The translations under genes and the position numbers were made by a program. 64,000 nucleotides of DNA, taken from assembly GCA_030141605.1 (NCBI GenBank), contig JAQGDQ010000003.1, positions 763,501-827,500 on the forward strand. Direction: 5' to 3'. Below are positions 42,450 to 53,540 of this stretch, one piece after another. A model generated the notes under the pieces. The model was not told the origin of the DNA. It did no database searches and saw only the letters and a list, made by a program, of their open reading frames with translations. Source of the DNA: Tubiluchus corallicola (taxonomy: Eukaryota > Priapulida > Priapulimorpha > Priapulimorphida > Tubiluchidae). The stretch's first letter is position 1. Each line of letters starts with the position of its first letter.

Positions 42450-42850
42450 TGTGCAAATTTCCTAATTTTGTCAATGCCAGCCAGTCCTGCTTATATGGGC
42501 ATCAATATCTGTTACTCAGACAAATTTCTTTCTTCTTTTTAACAAATTTCCTTACTTTTCTACGCCAGCCACTTCTATCTGTTACTCTGTTACAAATTTC
42601 TTGTTTTCAGCAAATTTCTTTACTTTTTCAAAGCCAACCACTCCTACTTACAGGACAGCAATGCCTCGTTCTCGGACAAATTTCTTTCCCACCTTTTTGT
42701 AAATTTCCTTGTTTTTTCAATGGACTCCACTTCTGCTCATATAGGCAACAATGCTTATTTCTCGGGCAAATTTTTTTCTTTCCTTCTACAAATTTCTTTT
42801 ATTTTTTCAAAGACATCCACTTCTGTTTATACGGACAGCAATAATTGTTT
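42450..42850 (+). repeat. Degenerate tandem array, about 100-110-bp unit, four copies
   Basis: Units contain AAATTTCCTTxxTTTTTCAA, a CCACTTCTGCT-ATA-GG(A/C)CA(G/A)CAATG block and a CTCGGACAAATTTCTTTC block. One plus-strand frame (42,449-42,844) stays open through all copies, giving a repeating pattern with TNF, GQQ and LGQI motifs, but its composition suggests chance openness rather than a protein. Confidence 0.75.
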
Positions 42851-44536
42851 TTTTGGGTACCATTACTTTTCAATCACAACATCAGGACAAGTTTCTGAAA
42901 TCAACCATTAGCCCAGCAATGAAACGACAGTAATTAGAAATTGAGCACAAAATATGGCAAGTTTTGTATTTCAGCTGAAGTGACACAGCACTGTTTAATG
43001 TAATCCTTGGTTTTGCGAACACGTATGAAACCCACATGAACGATTCCTATTGGAAAATTGTACCCAACGGTAAGTCCTCACAATGATTTTTAATTCAGCT
43101 TCTAAGTGCTAAATTTTAACAAATACAGTGGAACTTGCTGTAGTCAAAATTAGTTATGGTCCAAAAATCATCGTGCTTTTCATTAAGTAAATCACCTATC
43201 ACATCCACACCTGAAACCAACAACACTGTGTCAGAAATCTCCAGGCAATGCTATTCTGGAATCTTGACAAAGCAAAATAAAATAAAAGCATCATTCATAA
43301 AACTGCTGTCAATTTAACACTGGTATTGCCATAAAAATACTGGTATGCAGAATTTTATGTGAAATGAAGGGTACGGGTAAATCATGTTTACAGGTAAGAG
43401 ACAGCTCCTCAGACTTTTTTGGTGTTCTTTGATTTGCTAACCTAATTTCGCTGACTATCATTAATTCGTCACAATCAATGACAAGCACCACAGATGTATA
43501 AAGAAAACCAAAGCAGAAAACAACTAGCTGTACGAGTATTAACAGAAGTTAGTGGTAACTTTAACAAACAGCTGTGCCAACATTTTTGTCAGGTGCACAT
43601 TGGATAACATTACATAGTATTTGGCCAATTTCTACACCTGAGTATTTCCATTGCACGGTGCTGCTGACTAAGAAGTGCAAAAAGCCAGAACATATAGCAC
43701 CTTGTAAGCAAACTAGTATCTAAAATTCCAGGGTATAATTGCCATTGCTGACTTACATCATTACTCTTAGGGGGGGAGGAAGGCCAATCCAACAAGCTGC
43801 TCCTGGTGTAAAGCATACTCCTTACATGAATTAAAGTCTTAAGCTGTCACATCATGAATTAAATGTCTTTGATACATTTAGTGGAAATACAAATACAGCA
43901 TTTTTGGTTAAACTATGACTTCTTTCTTTAGTGGAAATACAATGTCCTGTGGCTGTGAAGAGTCTGTCTTACTTACTGCATCTTTCAGAAAATATACAGA
44001 AAATATTTCAGAAATATTTCAGAAAATATGCATCTAAGTAATACATAATAGGACTCAAAGAAGTCAGAGTTCAATGGCATGCATACTTAGGAAAATTAAG
44101 TTACACAGTTATATTTATCCAAATCTTGACAATTTTACCATTACCCCAAAAGCATTAATGTGGTAACTATGGGGACTTAAATGTTCTCTGAGTAAGGTCC
44201 TACATTTTGAGAAAAAATCTCTGTGAGACACACTGCAAGACAATTTCTCATTTCAGTACCCTGTGATATTACAGAAACTTCACAAATCTCTGCAAAATGA
44301 TTACAAAGATAGTTGTGTGTCATCTGAGTCACAAATCGGGCAAAAGTTGTTCATACCAATGCGGGTGTGGAATCTTACTCTTATGCTCACTTTCTCATAT
44401 AACAAAAAATTCTGGCATGCTGAGTAAGTTCACATATGTCATATGCCAATAATGTAATAATGATGGATAATATTCTTTGACTAGGCAAAATCCATGACAA
44501 TGTGATGAAGAACATTGCAGAAAACAGTAAGCTCAC

Positions 44537-44614
44537 CTTATTATAAGAAACAGCCAAATGTTCAGCATCCTCCAGTGAATGATTTTGAAGTTTTTCGGTG
44601 ATAAGGGTAACCAT
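44537..44614 (-). CDS. Candidate first coding exon of an unidentified minus-strand gene
   Basis: A 26-codon segment starts at a strong initiator context (tctatcgccATGG) and ends ...AATAAG followed by donor GTGAGC. Residues read MVTLITEKLQNHSLEDAEHL and then AVSYNK, a plausible acidic/amphipathic N-terminus. The exon would start at 44,689 after acceptor ttctttgcag, with a TGA in frame just before the ATG. Upstream, a minus-strand donor CAG|GTAAGT at 46,333 and a GC-richer stretch could supply a non-coding first exon. I do not recognise the protein. Downstream exons are only guesses, and chance occurrence of these signals cannot be excluded. Confidence 0.33.
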
Positions 44615-46332
44615 GGCGATAGATCAGGCCTCTGCTTTGCACACGCAACTTGAAATTAATGTAACCAAGACATTTTTCAGAGTGAATCTCTGCAAAGAAA
44701 GAATTGCCATAGAAGACTAACACATGTCCAAATGTTGCATGAAAAAGTATACATTGCACACAGATTACACCAGTAATGGATTTAAGTAAATACAGTACTA
44801 AGGCCTTATAATTTCATGAGTGACGTCTGCTAAGCATCTTGAGCAAGTTAACAAAGGATTGTTAATTAAAGTCAAAAAAGCTCGGTTTTCAAAGAAAATT
44901 TCAAATTGAGTTTTAGCGCAGACTTTCTTTGTTGTTTTCGTTATTCTCAAATCTTGGACCCAGTGGCTGTATAGATATATTTCTGAAAAGTAAGGATTGT
45001 TCATTTTGCAATTTAAGCTTATATCCAATTTAATTAATTACACTTTCAGGGTTAATACCTAGTAGACTCTACAGTTTTTTGTTTCCATGACAGTGTTCCT
45101 TAAAAAAATCTCAGGTAACAACAATATGGATATGCAAAGGATTGGGCTACTCTGTAGTTGATTCTGGGCTGCATGTGGCCTGCGAGCTGTTATTTGCCTA
45201 AGTTGTAATGCATCATTTTGAGCTATAGTCCAACATTGTGTCTTATTTTCTTGTAACTTGTAAGTTAAACCAAAATAAATAAGTTTGTTTGTAAATGTAA
45301 GTATGTAAATACATATATACATATATATATTGTTACTTAAGCTAGTGAACAGCAAAGTGAAGCGTTTTAACTGATCACAACATACTGATACTAAATATAT
45401 TTAATAATTTTCAAACTATACTGCATTCACGTGGCTTGCAGCAACCACGCAGATGACGCTAACAGATAATAACAACCTTACAATACTTATAGAAATTTTA
45501 ATAATTATGCATGAAACACGTATTATTTGAGCGTGGATATAGTTGTCACATTTTTGAGGGTATCATTAGGTACTGTATTTTTACTAGTACTGGTTAGCAG
45601 AAAAAAGCAGACTTTTTTAAGTATACAAGTGCCATAAGTTGTATTAAACAGTAAACTCTAAGGAAGTTTACACTTTGATTTTCCGTTTATAGTGCTTATA
45701 ACTATTACAAGTATTGCTATAAAGTCAGCTTAGTCTGGTTCACTAACAGACGGCTATAACTTTAAAAAACTACTAATAATTATGTGGCTTTGGGATGTTA
45801 GTCGCAGTAGCTGTATACTGACTTGTTGTCAGGAATGACAAATTAAGTAGGCAACACATAATCATGCCAATCAAAGAAACTTGGAAGAATTTAAGCCTAA
45901 CATATTCTAATTACTATTTTGCCAATCAAACTATCTGATCTGATTTAATCTTTTCTTATCTTAACAATGTGAAACTGGGGAGTACTCACACACTGCAGTA
46001 GTAACTACATTAAACCAAAGACGCTACTGCGGTGTAAATAATACTCAAATTCATGCTTACTTTGCTATTTTACTGAAAAAAAACAGCTTAAAATGTGAAA
46101 AGGAATGCGATTATGTGCAGATGAACTGATTCATTCAAGTAGCTACTCGGTTACTAACCAACTCCTCTTTACCACAATACAATTTTCGTGAAAGCTCACC
46201 ACTGATTGAGACTGATCGAACTGTACATTACATGACGTCACTGTATACAGTGTGAACGGAAGAAAAAAAGCAGAAAGCAGTAGTGCTTCGTATGCGTTCA
46301 TTACAAATACTCAGACATATGTGCGAACTTAC

Positions 46333-46500
46333 CTGTAGATAAATGTATTAATGACACATCCGCGGCTCAAAGTGCTGATATTATGAGAAAATAACAGTTA
46401 AAACTGGTATATTATACGGTGACAACTCCAAATCCCATCAACGGCTCAGCTGTGTAAAGCGGCTGCGCGGTGAAAACCCGCCAGGTGTCGCACAGTCGCG
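46333..46500 (-). promoter_or_regulatory. GC-richer stretch with perfect minus-strand splice donor: candidate promoter and 5' UTR exon
   Basis: Within AT-rich surroundings, 46,430-46,510 is enriched in CpG (gcggctgcgcgg, ccgccaggtgtcgc). Read on the minus strand it leads into TTTATCTACAG|GTAAGT at 46,333. Together with an acceptor at 44,690 this could be the non-coding first exon of the gene whose ATG is at 44,614. No conserved core promoter motif is evident. Confidence 0.3.
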
Positions 46501-47740
46501 CTTAACTTGCTTCATTTCTCTGTCTGCTTAGCAGACCAAAGATACTAACTCAGTTTTATTTAATAACGGGTGAAAATACTATTACAAAAAGAATGGAAAA
46601 AATTAATTGTCGAGCTTTAAAATTGTTCACAATGATTACGATTCGTCTTATGTAGTTTTGTTCAGGTAAACAGATTCTCATTGCTTGATCGTATGAGATT
46701 AGGTTGCATTGCATCTCCAGATGTGGAGACATTCAAGCATGGTAACCAACTTGGACGAAGTATTTCAGGAAATTGTTCTGCATAGTCTGCGCTCTCTTGA
46801 CGGTGAAATACCTCATTATAATATCATTACTTATGACAAAACCTCTGTCAGATACTGACTCATATATGAATGGGTTAAATTATGGAACAAGTTGCTTGAT
46901 AATTATAATTAAAGCAGTTACTGATATCAGTGTTTATAAATCAGCTTTAATATTATGCTTATTTAAATGAATTGTGTAGTTATAACTGCAACGTCTGTAG
47001 CACTTGTCGAATTTTACAGGTTTCAGTAAGTTGACGAACATTGGATCGAAACAACGTGCAACAGTAAGTACATGTCTTCTATGAAACTCTGCTTATTTAC
47101 GTCGGCAAATAGCTATTTTAACTAATGTTTTTTATTGCATTACTAATCTGACTGAAAGCAAAATTTTGTTCGGCTACTACTGCCACTATAACACTTTCAG
47201 TGCTAGTGTCACAACGTGGATTGCAGAATTTAGGGTTGCAGGTTATGTTGCATATTACGTTGCTTATAGTCACTCATATAACATATCATCTGATCAGCAG
47301 CTTAAAAAGTGTAGTGCTCACTCTCGAAATTTAGGATTATGGAGGATCCAAAAAGTGATGTCTGTTAGTCTACATGATCATAATACTATGTAAACCGTCG
47401 TGCAAGAAGATGTTCGAAAGGGCGAGAAAGTACACGTACAACACAAATGGAACTGCTATTATTAAATTTTTTTATTATTCATTTCATGTTTATTGCAGTA
47501 CCAAAAACTGTCAAAAATGCTGTAAAAAGTTTATTATAAAAACAGGGCTGCTGTACCACCACCAAGTTCGTTAATTTGCTCTTTCATTATTTAGTTATTT
47601 AGGTTCCAAAGATAAGCAGTCAAATGAATGATTAACATAATAAGCCAAGCAAGGTGCTTGATCCAGCTATTATACAAGGGCATAATTATAATTTCTCATC
47701 AATATCTTGTGCCTTAAAGCCTAGGCTATAGTATAGGTAT

Positions 47741-47945
47741 GTTACAAGATACTGCATGAGATTTTGGACAATTTGGTTAAATTTTGAATTTCAACTTGCT
47801 TAATTTTATCTCTTTAAATATCACTGTCGTAATCGACTACAGTTTGTAACTACGAGTACCTTAACTATCCAGGAATTGTTTAAAATATATTTAGATATAT
47901 ATTTAAAAATATATACTGCGGTAACAACTATCCAGAATACGAGTA
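47741..47945 (+). repeat. Dispersed repeat family B, copy 1
   Basis: It shares about 200 bases with 53,346-53,540 in the same orientation, including TTACAAGAT, ACAATTTGGT-AAATTTTGAA, TTCAA-TTGCTT and GACTACAGTTTGT. The family is not recognised. Confidence 0.75.
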
Positions 47946-48597
47946 GTATGTGCACTTAGAATATACACTCAGCACCGAGTCTAGTCAATACTTTTGTGGG
48001 TGGCCAGTAGACACTTAAAAATTGCTTCTGAGTTCTTTTATTTACCAATCTGGTCTTGGCCAATTTCTCTATTGTGGGAATCTAAATGATGATGGCAAGA
48101 CATCAAGACAACTTAGCTAGTCTCGAGGGGAGGACAGATTTCTTTTATCTGGGTCTGTAAGAGACGTATTGGAGCATAAATTTATAAAGGTGGTTGATGA
48201 TCATATGCCCAATTATGATAACATAGAGATCTAGATTACGTATGATGATACTCGTTAATATGTTTTTTTTTACTTAACTAACTACATTGTTTGGTTTAAA
48301 TAGTGTGTGTGGAAAAATAGTCTCAGCACGCAGTCTAATTACGCTAAACAGTATAATAGTTTTTCACAAAATACGCATAATTTGTGTGAAAAATGCTAGG
48401 TAACTGATGTAATAATGAGTTTTATGTAGACGAAATACTAGTCGTAACTAGTAAAGTTGATTGCTGTTGTTATATTAGTGGTTACTGGTCAGTGATTAAC
48501 AACAATGTTGTTGTTGTACTCGTAAAATAGTAAGTTAACTATTGTAATAATAATTGTATACTACTATTACCATTTATTGTCAATACCAGCAATGTAT

Positions 48598-48618
48598 TAC
48601 TATTATTATTATTATTAT

Positions 48619-48656
<38 letters not shown>

Positions 48657-48682
48657 TAGTAGTAGTAGTAGTAGTAGTAGTA
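48598..48682. repeat. (TTA)n-(GTA)n microsatellite
   Basis: A short TTA run changes into GTA repeats with a single phase slip near 48,654. It lies about 280 bases from the 3' side of the minus-strand LINE remnant. Confidence 0.97.
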
Positions 48683-49470
48683 TTTTCCATACATCTGAAT
48701 TAGTTAAGTCCTGTCTCCTGACAGCCGTAATCGGAGAGATAGCTGAACCATAGCCGAACCAGAGATGTTGTATCACATTTACTATGCAATAATTAACAAT
48801 ACGCTATAACATTCTTGTTGATTTGTAAATTTGGAGTACCACTAGGGGGTCAGTGCGGTGCCTTAGTCCTGACTAGGGGTGCGCATCAAACGTTCAAGTT
48901 CGAACTCGATCCGAACCTAAAGCTATAGATTCGAATAATTCAGCGCTTCAATCACATAATGTTTATATCACTCCAATTTAAGACATCCCTCACCATACAT
49001 CCCACTTTTCTTTTCTTTTAGAAATATTTCCATCTTTTTTCCATTCTCTTGTATATAATCCCCTAGATATTTATACCATGTGGTTTCATCAATCTGCCCT
49101 TTTTAACTCTTACTGCAGTATTATATTGAGTACGTTGGCTTCTTTTTTGTTTCCTATTCTTAGTACCAGTGATTTTTTGTGCTAAAAGTCATTTTTTTGT
49201 TCTTTCAAAAAATCCACAAGTATGCAAAACGCTCATGTATTTGCTCGTCACTACCCATACTTGCAATGTCATCTACATATACTCTTGCATTTATTCTTGA
49301 GTTAGGTCCTACTGCAACATCAGACTCCTTCCAACACTGTTAACTCTGTCAGTTATTACACTGCACATTCTAGGACCCCACACTGTTCCTTGACGCACTA
49401 TTTCACCAAGTTCTAACCAGTCAGTTTCTCCCACAGGTGTTTCTATTACTGGCCAACCCTTCTTATTCAA

Positions 49471-49746
49471 TTAATAAATCTGACGAATTTCTTCTGGTGT
49501 CATACCTTTCATCCACATTTCAATTAAACAATCTCTTGGCCACAGTTTATTGAAACATTTCTCTGCATCAAGGAAAACTATTTTTAGCTCTTGGCCTACC
49601 CATTTGTAATATTCCATTATTCGGTAAATTGTAAAAATAAGGTCAGAAGTTTCTCTTTTTCGTCTCCTACCGCACTGACTTTCTGTAATCACATTTTCTA
49701 AAAGTTCTTCATTTCTTTTCAATAATATCCTTTCGAATAATTTCAT
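49471..49746 (-). pseudogene. LINE reverse transcriptase, palm domain fragment
   Basis: This 91-codon fragment holds FERILLKRNEELLENVITES, the QCGRRRKRETSDLIF block and motif A FLDAEKCFNKLW, whose Asp is the first catalytic metal ligand. The frame breaks at a stop after IRQIY. Motif C (YVDD) follows in another frame about 180 bases further along the minus strand. Confidence 0.85.
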
Positions 49747-49794
49747 CAGTGTATTTGTTTAAAAATTTCTCTTCTGTTGGTGATATCATGTCTG

Positions 49795-50178
49795 TTAACT
49801 CCTCTTTTTTATTGATTTTATTTTGATTTGTTTCCATTGATCAGGAATTTCAAATTCCCTAACTTGGTTCAACATTCTTACTATGCTTTCTTTTAAATCT
49901 TTGCCTGCATATATTATCATTTCATTGGTCCAACCCTGAAGGTCACCCGCCTTACGTTTTTTTAAATCTCTTATTACTTCATCCACCTCTTCTACATTTA
50001 TTTCCCTTATTTTTCTCCTTTTACCTATCTCTATAATTTGGTTGAAAAGTTTATAAACTTTTTCTTCTACTACTAATTCTGCTTCCTCTATTGCTAGTAG
50101 TTCTTCATAATATTTTACATACTTCTCTTTAATTTGTTCACTGCCACTGATCACCCTGCCATCATTTTCTTTAATCAC
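49795..50178 (-). pseudogene. LINE linker / RT N-terminal segment
   Basis: This 127-codon segment ends with EFEIPDQWKQIKIKSIKK, the usual P-x-x-W-K-x-x-x-I-x-x-I-x-K entry into LINE RT domains. It contains IRDLKKRKAGDLQGWTNEMI (family K-A-x-G-x-D-G-I-x-N-E-M). The initial residues KENDGRVISGSEQIKEKYVK are the typical tether between endonuclease and RT. Confidence 0.85.
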
Positions 50179-50612
50179 ACATCTTTCCTCTTTTTTTACT
50201 ACCCATCATTCTTCTTCTCAAATCCTAGAAAAGGTTAGATCTCATTGTTCCTTCCACACATAAGCATCCTACTGCTTTTTCAGTCTCCTAGCTGGATCAT
50301 TTTTCTCTTGGTCTATAATATGTTCAATCACTAACTTTATTCTTTCCGCCAATTTGCATTTCCGAGATTCACTGGTGCCTTGACAATTTTGTGTTTGTTT
50401 TAATTTCAAGTCTTTTCTAATTCTTGCTATAATTCTTATCATTTTTGACTTGCCTTTCTTTTTCTTGACATTTTTAATTAGAGTCTCCTTTACTTTTAAT
50501 ACCTCTCAGTTCCACATGTTATATTTTTCTTCGCAACTCTCTTCTCCATCCCAAATCTTTGCTAATCCTCCTACTTCTGTTAGATTTTTAAACAATTTTG
50601 CATCTTTTTCCT

Positions 50613-50906
50613 TTAATTTGTATTTGTTTTTCTTTTACCAGCATCTCTTTCATTTGCAACAATAAAAGCTTCTCTCCAATTTAATGTTACTGATATAGTG
50701 TTATGGTTAGAATATAGAACTTCACCTTCACCTCTCTCACGTGCTGTTCTATATACACCCCATATCTTTGCTTCATCAATAACCATTTTTTCTACAATGT
50801 GCACATCATTTTTCTTTATTACTGCATAATCATTTACTGATTTAGATTCGTTTCCGACCCTGGTCCATAGCCCTGAGCAGTTATTAGCAGCATGTATTAT
50901 TTCCAA
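50613..50906 (-). pseudogene. LINE endonuclease C-terminal fragment
   Basis: The frame contains NESKSVNDYAVIKKNDVHIV and then YSNHNTISVTLNW. The latter corresponds to the terminal S-D-H-N-P-I motif of apurinic-type LINE endonucleases, here with Asn in place of the catalytic Asp. Confidence 0.75.
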
Positions 50907-51170
50907 ATTGTTTTAATTGATTAAATTAATCAACAATTTCCCAGCTGGGGTAACTTCTTCTCTATATCGTTGTATCATACTTCCTATTTTGCAATTGAAG
51001 TCCCCAATCAACATAATTTTTTCACTTTCTCTTTCAGTTTCTTCTAAATGTTCTTCGATATGCTTTTAATTGTTGAACTTTTGTCCTTTCCTCCTGCGGT
51101 CAATATATACAGCCAATGCCAGAATTTGATTCTACCATTGTTGATTATTATCCAAATCCCTTCATAATTT

Positions 51171-51446
51171 TCATTTTTCTAATATATAAGTTATACTAGC
51201 TAATTCTTTTTTAAATAAAATTATGATTCCTCCTTTTTCACCATTTTGATTATTAATGACTTTATCGTATTCACTATGTTTTGTTTTGAAATTAAATTCT
51301 TCATTTTCTTCTTCTCCATCATTTAAAAAAGTTTCAAGAATACACATAATTTCTAGATCTTTTTCTTCTAATATCAATTCAACACTTTCCTCTTTCTTTT
51401 TTAAACCCCTGCAGTTTACGTAACCTATTTTAAAATTTCTGTACAA
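51171..51446 (-). pseudogene. LINE endonuclease N-terminal fragment
   Basis: This 91-codon frame begins MYRNFKIGYVNCRGLKKKEE and continues through DLEIMCILETFLNDG (family: N-x-R-G-L ... D-I-L-x-L-x-E-T) to GGIIILFKKEL. The stop follows a YIL-E-K sequence, and the endonuclease continues in other frames. Confidence 0.85.
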
Positions 51447-51758
51447 ATTTTTATTACTATTTCCCCTTCTTACTTTTCGTTTTAGCTCATTGTTTTGTTC
51501 TTTGTTTTTACCACCTCCGATTCATTCGGAATACCAACTTTTGCACTTGTTCGCCTAAAAAATGCAATTGCTGTTTCATACCTTCCATTTGTTAGTTTCT
51601 CTCTCTTAGCTCTCTTGGAGTCACGGATGCGATTGTTGCGTCGAATGCGTTTTGTATGACGGTGCACTGAAAGCAAAATCACTCAGTAATTTACAACATG
51701 TCAGCGCTTATGGTGAGGTAGTTATGTATTGGTCAGTTATGTTTTTAACTTATAATTC

Positions 51759-51858
51759 ATAACTGATTTAGTTGTGATTAATTAAATGTTGTTAACGTAA
51801 CTACTATTATAACTGATTTAGTTGTGAATAATTAAATGTTATTAAAGTAGTTATTTAC
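51759..51858 (+). repeat. 50-bp tandem duplication
   Basis: Two copies of a unit starting ATAACTGATTTAGTTGTGA and including TTAAATGTT are arranged head to tail with period 50. They abut the 8-bp target duplication of the next element. Confidence 0.85.
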
Positions 51859-51868
51859 AAGAGCAATT

Positions 51869-52616
51869 GGCGCTATTAATTACAATTTCGCACCGCCTAG
51901 CTTTTCCTGGCCTATTGCCTTGGTTGTTTTCACGCCTGCAGGCCAGAAAGCAGACCAACAGGCGTAATATACACCATATTTCTATAATATTATTGGTTTT
52001 TAGGCTTTATAATTCCAGATTAAAATCAGGTTAAAATCATACATTACTTACCGCCGCCATTACGCAAAAAGCTCCAACCGTGTTTACACCACTAATGCGC
52101 AATCGCTCTCGCGCAGTGACGATGTGGCCCTTAACATGTATTTTTAGTTTCTTCGCATAATTTATGATTATTAGGGTTGCAGCCACGGAACTCAAGCTGG
52201 CATATACGAGGAAATTATTTTAGACGACTACAGTTATTTATCAATAATTTTATTTATTACTGTAGTATTATTACTATTAGATTATAAAAAAGTAAAGGTT
52301 TTTTCTTTATTTCGTAAATGCGGTGAAGATGAAAGTGTGTCACGTGCTTTTAAGCTAGGCCCTGATAATGCATAAACTAGTACGAAATTCGTCACGTGAC
52401 TACACACACAAACAAGATGGCGATACGACCTGTATAGGTGTAGAACTGTGAATACAGCATAATTATTGGTAATTATACCTAAATATATGATTAAATTACA
52501 ATTAGATTAGCGGAAACATTCACTGGTGAGGTGAGAATAATAGAATAATGACGTACGAGCCTAGAAATGAGTAATAACCTAGAAAAAGCTAGGCGGTGCG
52601 AAAATGTAATAGCGCC
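51869..52616. mobile_element. 748-bp TIR transposon with perfect 8-bp target duplication
   Basis: GAGCAATT occurs immediately outside both ends (51,861-51,868 and 52,617-52,624). Inside, the left end begins GGCGCTATTA and continues TTTCGCACCGCCTAGCTTTT. The right end, reverse-complemented, is the same apart from a 4-base indel and a few substitutions, so the TIRs are about 40 bp. An 8-bp duplication fits hAT, P or Merlin-like elements; the GGCGC terminus is not a standard hAT end. There is no transposase frame, so it is a non-autonomous element. Its interior holds ATGGCGGCG followed by GTAAGT on the minus strand (near 52,050), resembling a captured first exon. Confidence 0.85.
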
Positions 52617-52809
52617 GAGCAATTACATAATATTATTCTTGTAATTATTGTATTGAACCATGTATGTTTTAATTTTAATGCGATAACAAACAGATTCTTG
52701 CTCGCTTTAATGACTGTGTTGTTAGGCGCCGTTTAGCACACTAGGCAATATGCCGCAGAGTGCTGGACTTAATACCGCAGCAACAGAAAGTCAAAAAGTC
52801 AGAAATTAA

Positions 52810-53244
52810 AGCAAAACCGGACCCAATGAAAATGTTAAACTGTAGGTCAAAAACAGGTGGTGTACCTCTCAGTTTAGATGTGTTAGTCTGCGACAAACTG
52901 CACATGTTTGACAGCTTATACATGAGTACAGAGGTAAATTTGAAATTTTAATTTCTACCTTAAAACTTGTCGAGTTTTATTACAACACACTGAATCTCTT
53001 ACTGTAGCACATCACTTCAATTTTCACTTTAGCAAATGTACAACACACTCATGTAATGTTTTCAATGTTGAAAAATATGTTAGTTTGTGATTTCATCACC
53101 AGTTGGGCTCGCCCATCGCTAATTAAGATTTTAATCTATTATTTAATTATCAGAAACTCTTTCACAATTTTACTGGTATTAAAATGCATACTTTTTACCA
53201 TACTTGAATATGGGGTAGTATATGAAAATTCATCCTGTATTCCT
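52810..53244 (+). mobile_element. TTAA-flanked dispersed repeat family A, copy 3 (internally deleted)
   Basis: It is bounded by TTAA at 52,806-52,809 and 53,245-53,248. It begins AGCAAAACCGGACCC and ends ATGGGGTAGTATATG then CATCCTGT-TTCCT. It lacks the roughly 200-bp segment around the TTCGCCATTCGCTAG block of copies 1 and 2. Confidence 0.85.
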
Positions 53245-53345
53245 TTAAGCTACAATAAAGACTTTTAAAACATGTTGACCATGATTGCATAGTCATTAGA
53301 TTTCCATTATTAAATTTGCATTTCTCAAGTGCCTCAACACCTTTG

Positions 53346-53540
53346 ATTACAAGATTACTGCATAAGTCCAAATTTTGCACAATTTGGTCAAATTTTGAAC
53401 TTCAATTTGCTTGATTTTGTCTCTTTAATTATCACTATCGGATAATGACTACAGTTTGTTATTACGAATACCTTAGCTATCATGGAATTGTCTAAAATAT
53501 ATTTAATATACCACGGTAACAATTATTCAGACTGTGAGTA
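53346..53540 (+). repeat. Dispersed repeat family B, copy 2
   Basis: This is the counterpart of 47,741-47,945. It lies about 100 bases downstream of family A copy 3. Confidence 0.75.

Larger units (their letters stand above)
48960..51680 (-). mobile_element. Broken APE-type non-LTR retrotransposon (LINE)
   Basis: Read right to left, the fragments follow the order of an APE-type LINE. The endonuclease N-terminus is at 51,171-51,446 (YVNCRGLKKKEESVELI, IMCILETF). IMLIGDFNCKIG lies near 50,990-51,030. The endonuclease end with YSNHNTI (family S-D-H) is near 50,700. A linker lies at 49,795-50,178 with RKAGDLQGWTNEMI. RT motif A FLDAEKCF is at 49,471-49,746, RQGTVWGPRMCSV near 49,385, the catalytic VYVDDI near 49,266-49,290, and WYKYLGDYIQENGK near 49,060-49,100. 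Frames are split by stops and frameshifts, and the catalytic SDH is SNH, so it is dead. A coiled-coil-like frame starting MEGMKQQLHFLGEQ near 51,590 may be the 5' part of the open frame. The clade is not assigned. Confidence 0.9.

Noticed and set aside
42960-43072. Plus-strand exon between acceptor ttgtatttcag and donor GTAAGT
   Set aside because: All three frames have stops. The splice-like signals alone are expected by chance.
45110-45250. Exon-like minus-strand segment with TIAQNDALQLRQITARRP
   Set aside because: The plus strand reads GGGCTGCATGTGGCCTGCGAG, which resembles the end of an old hAT-type repeat. No supporting splice signals.
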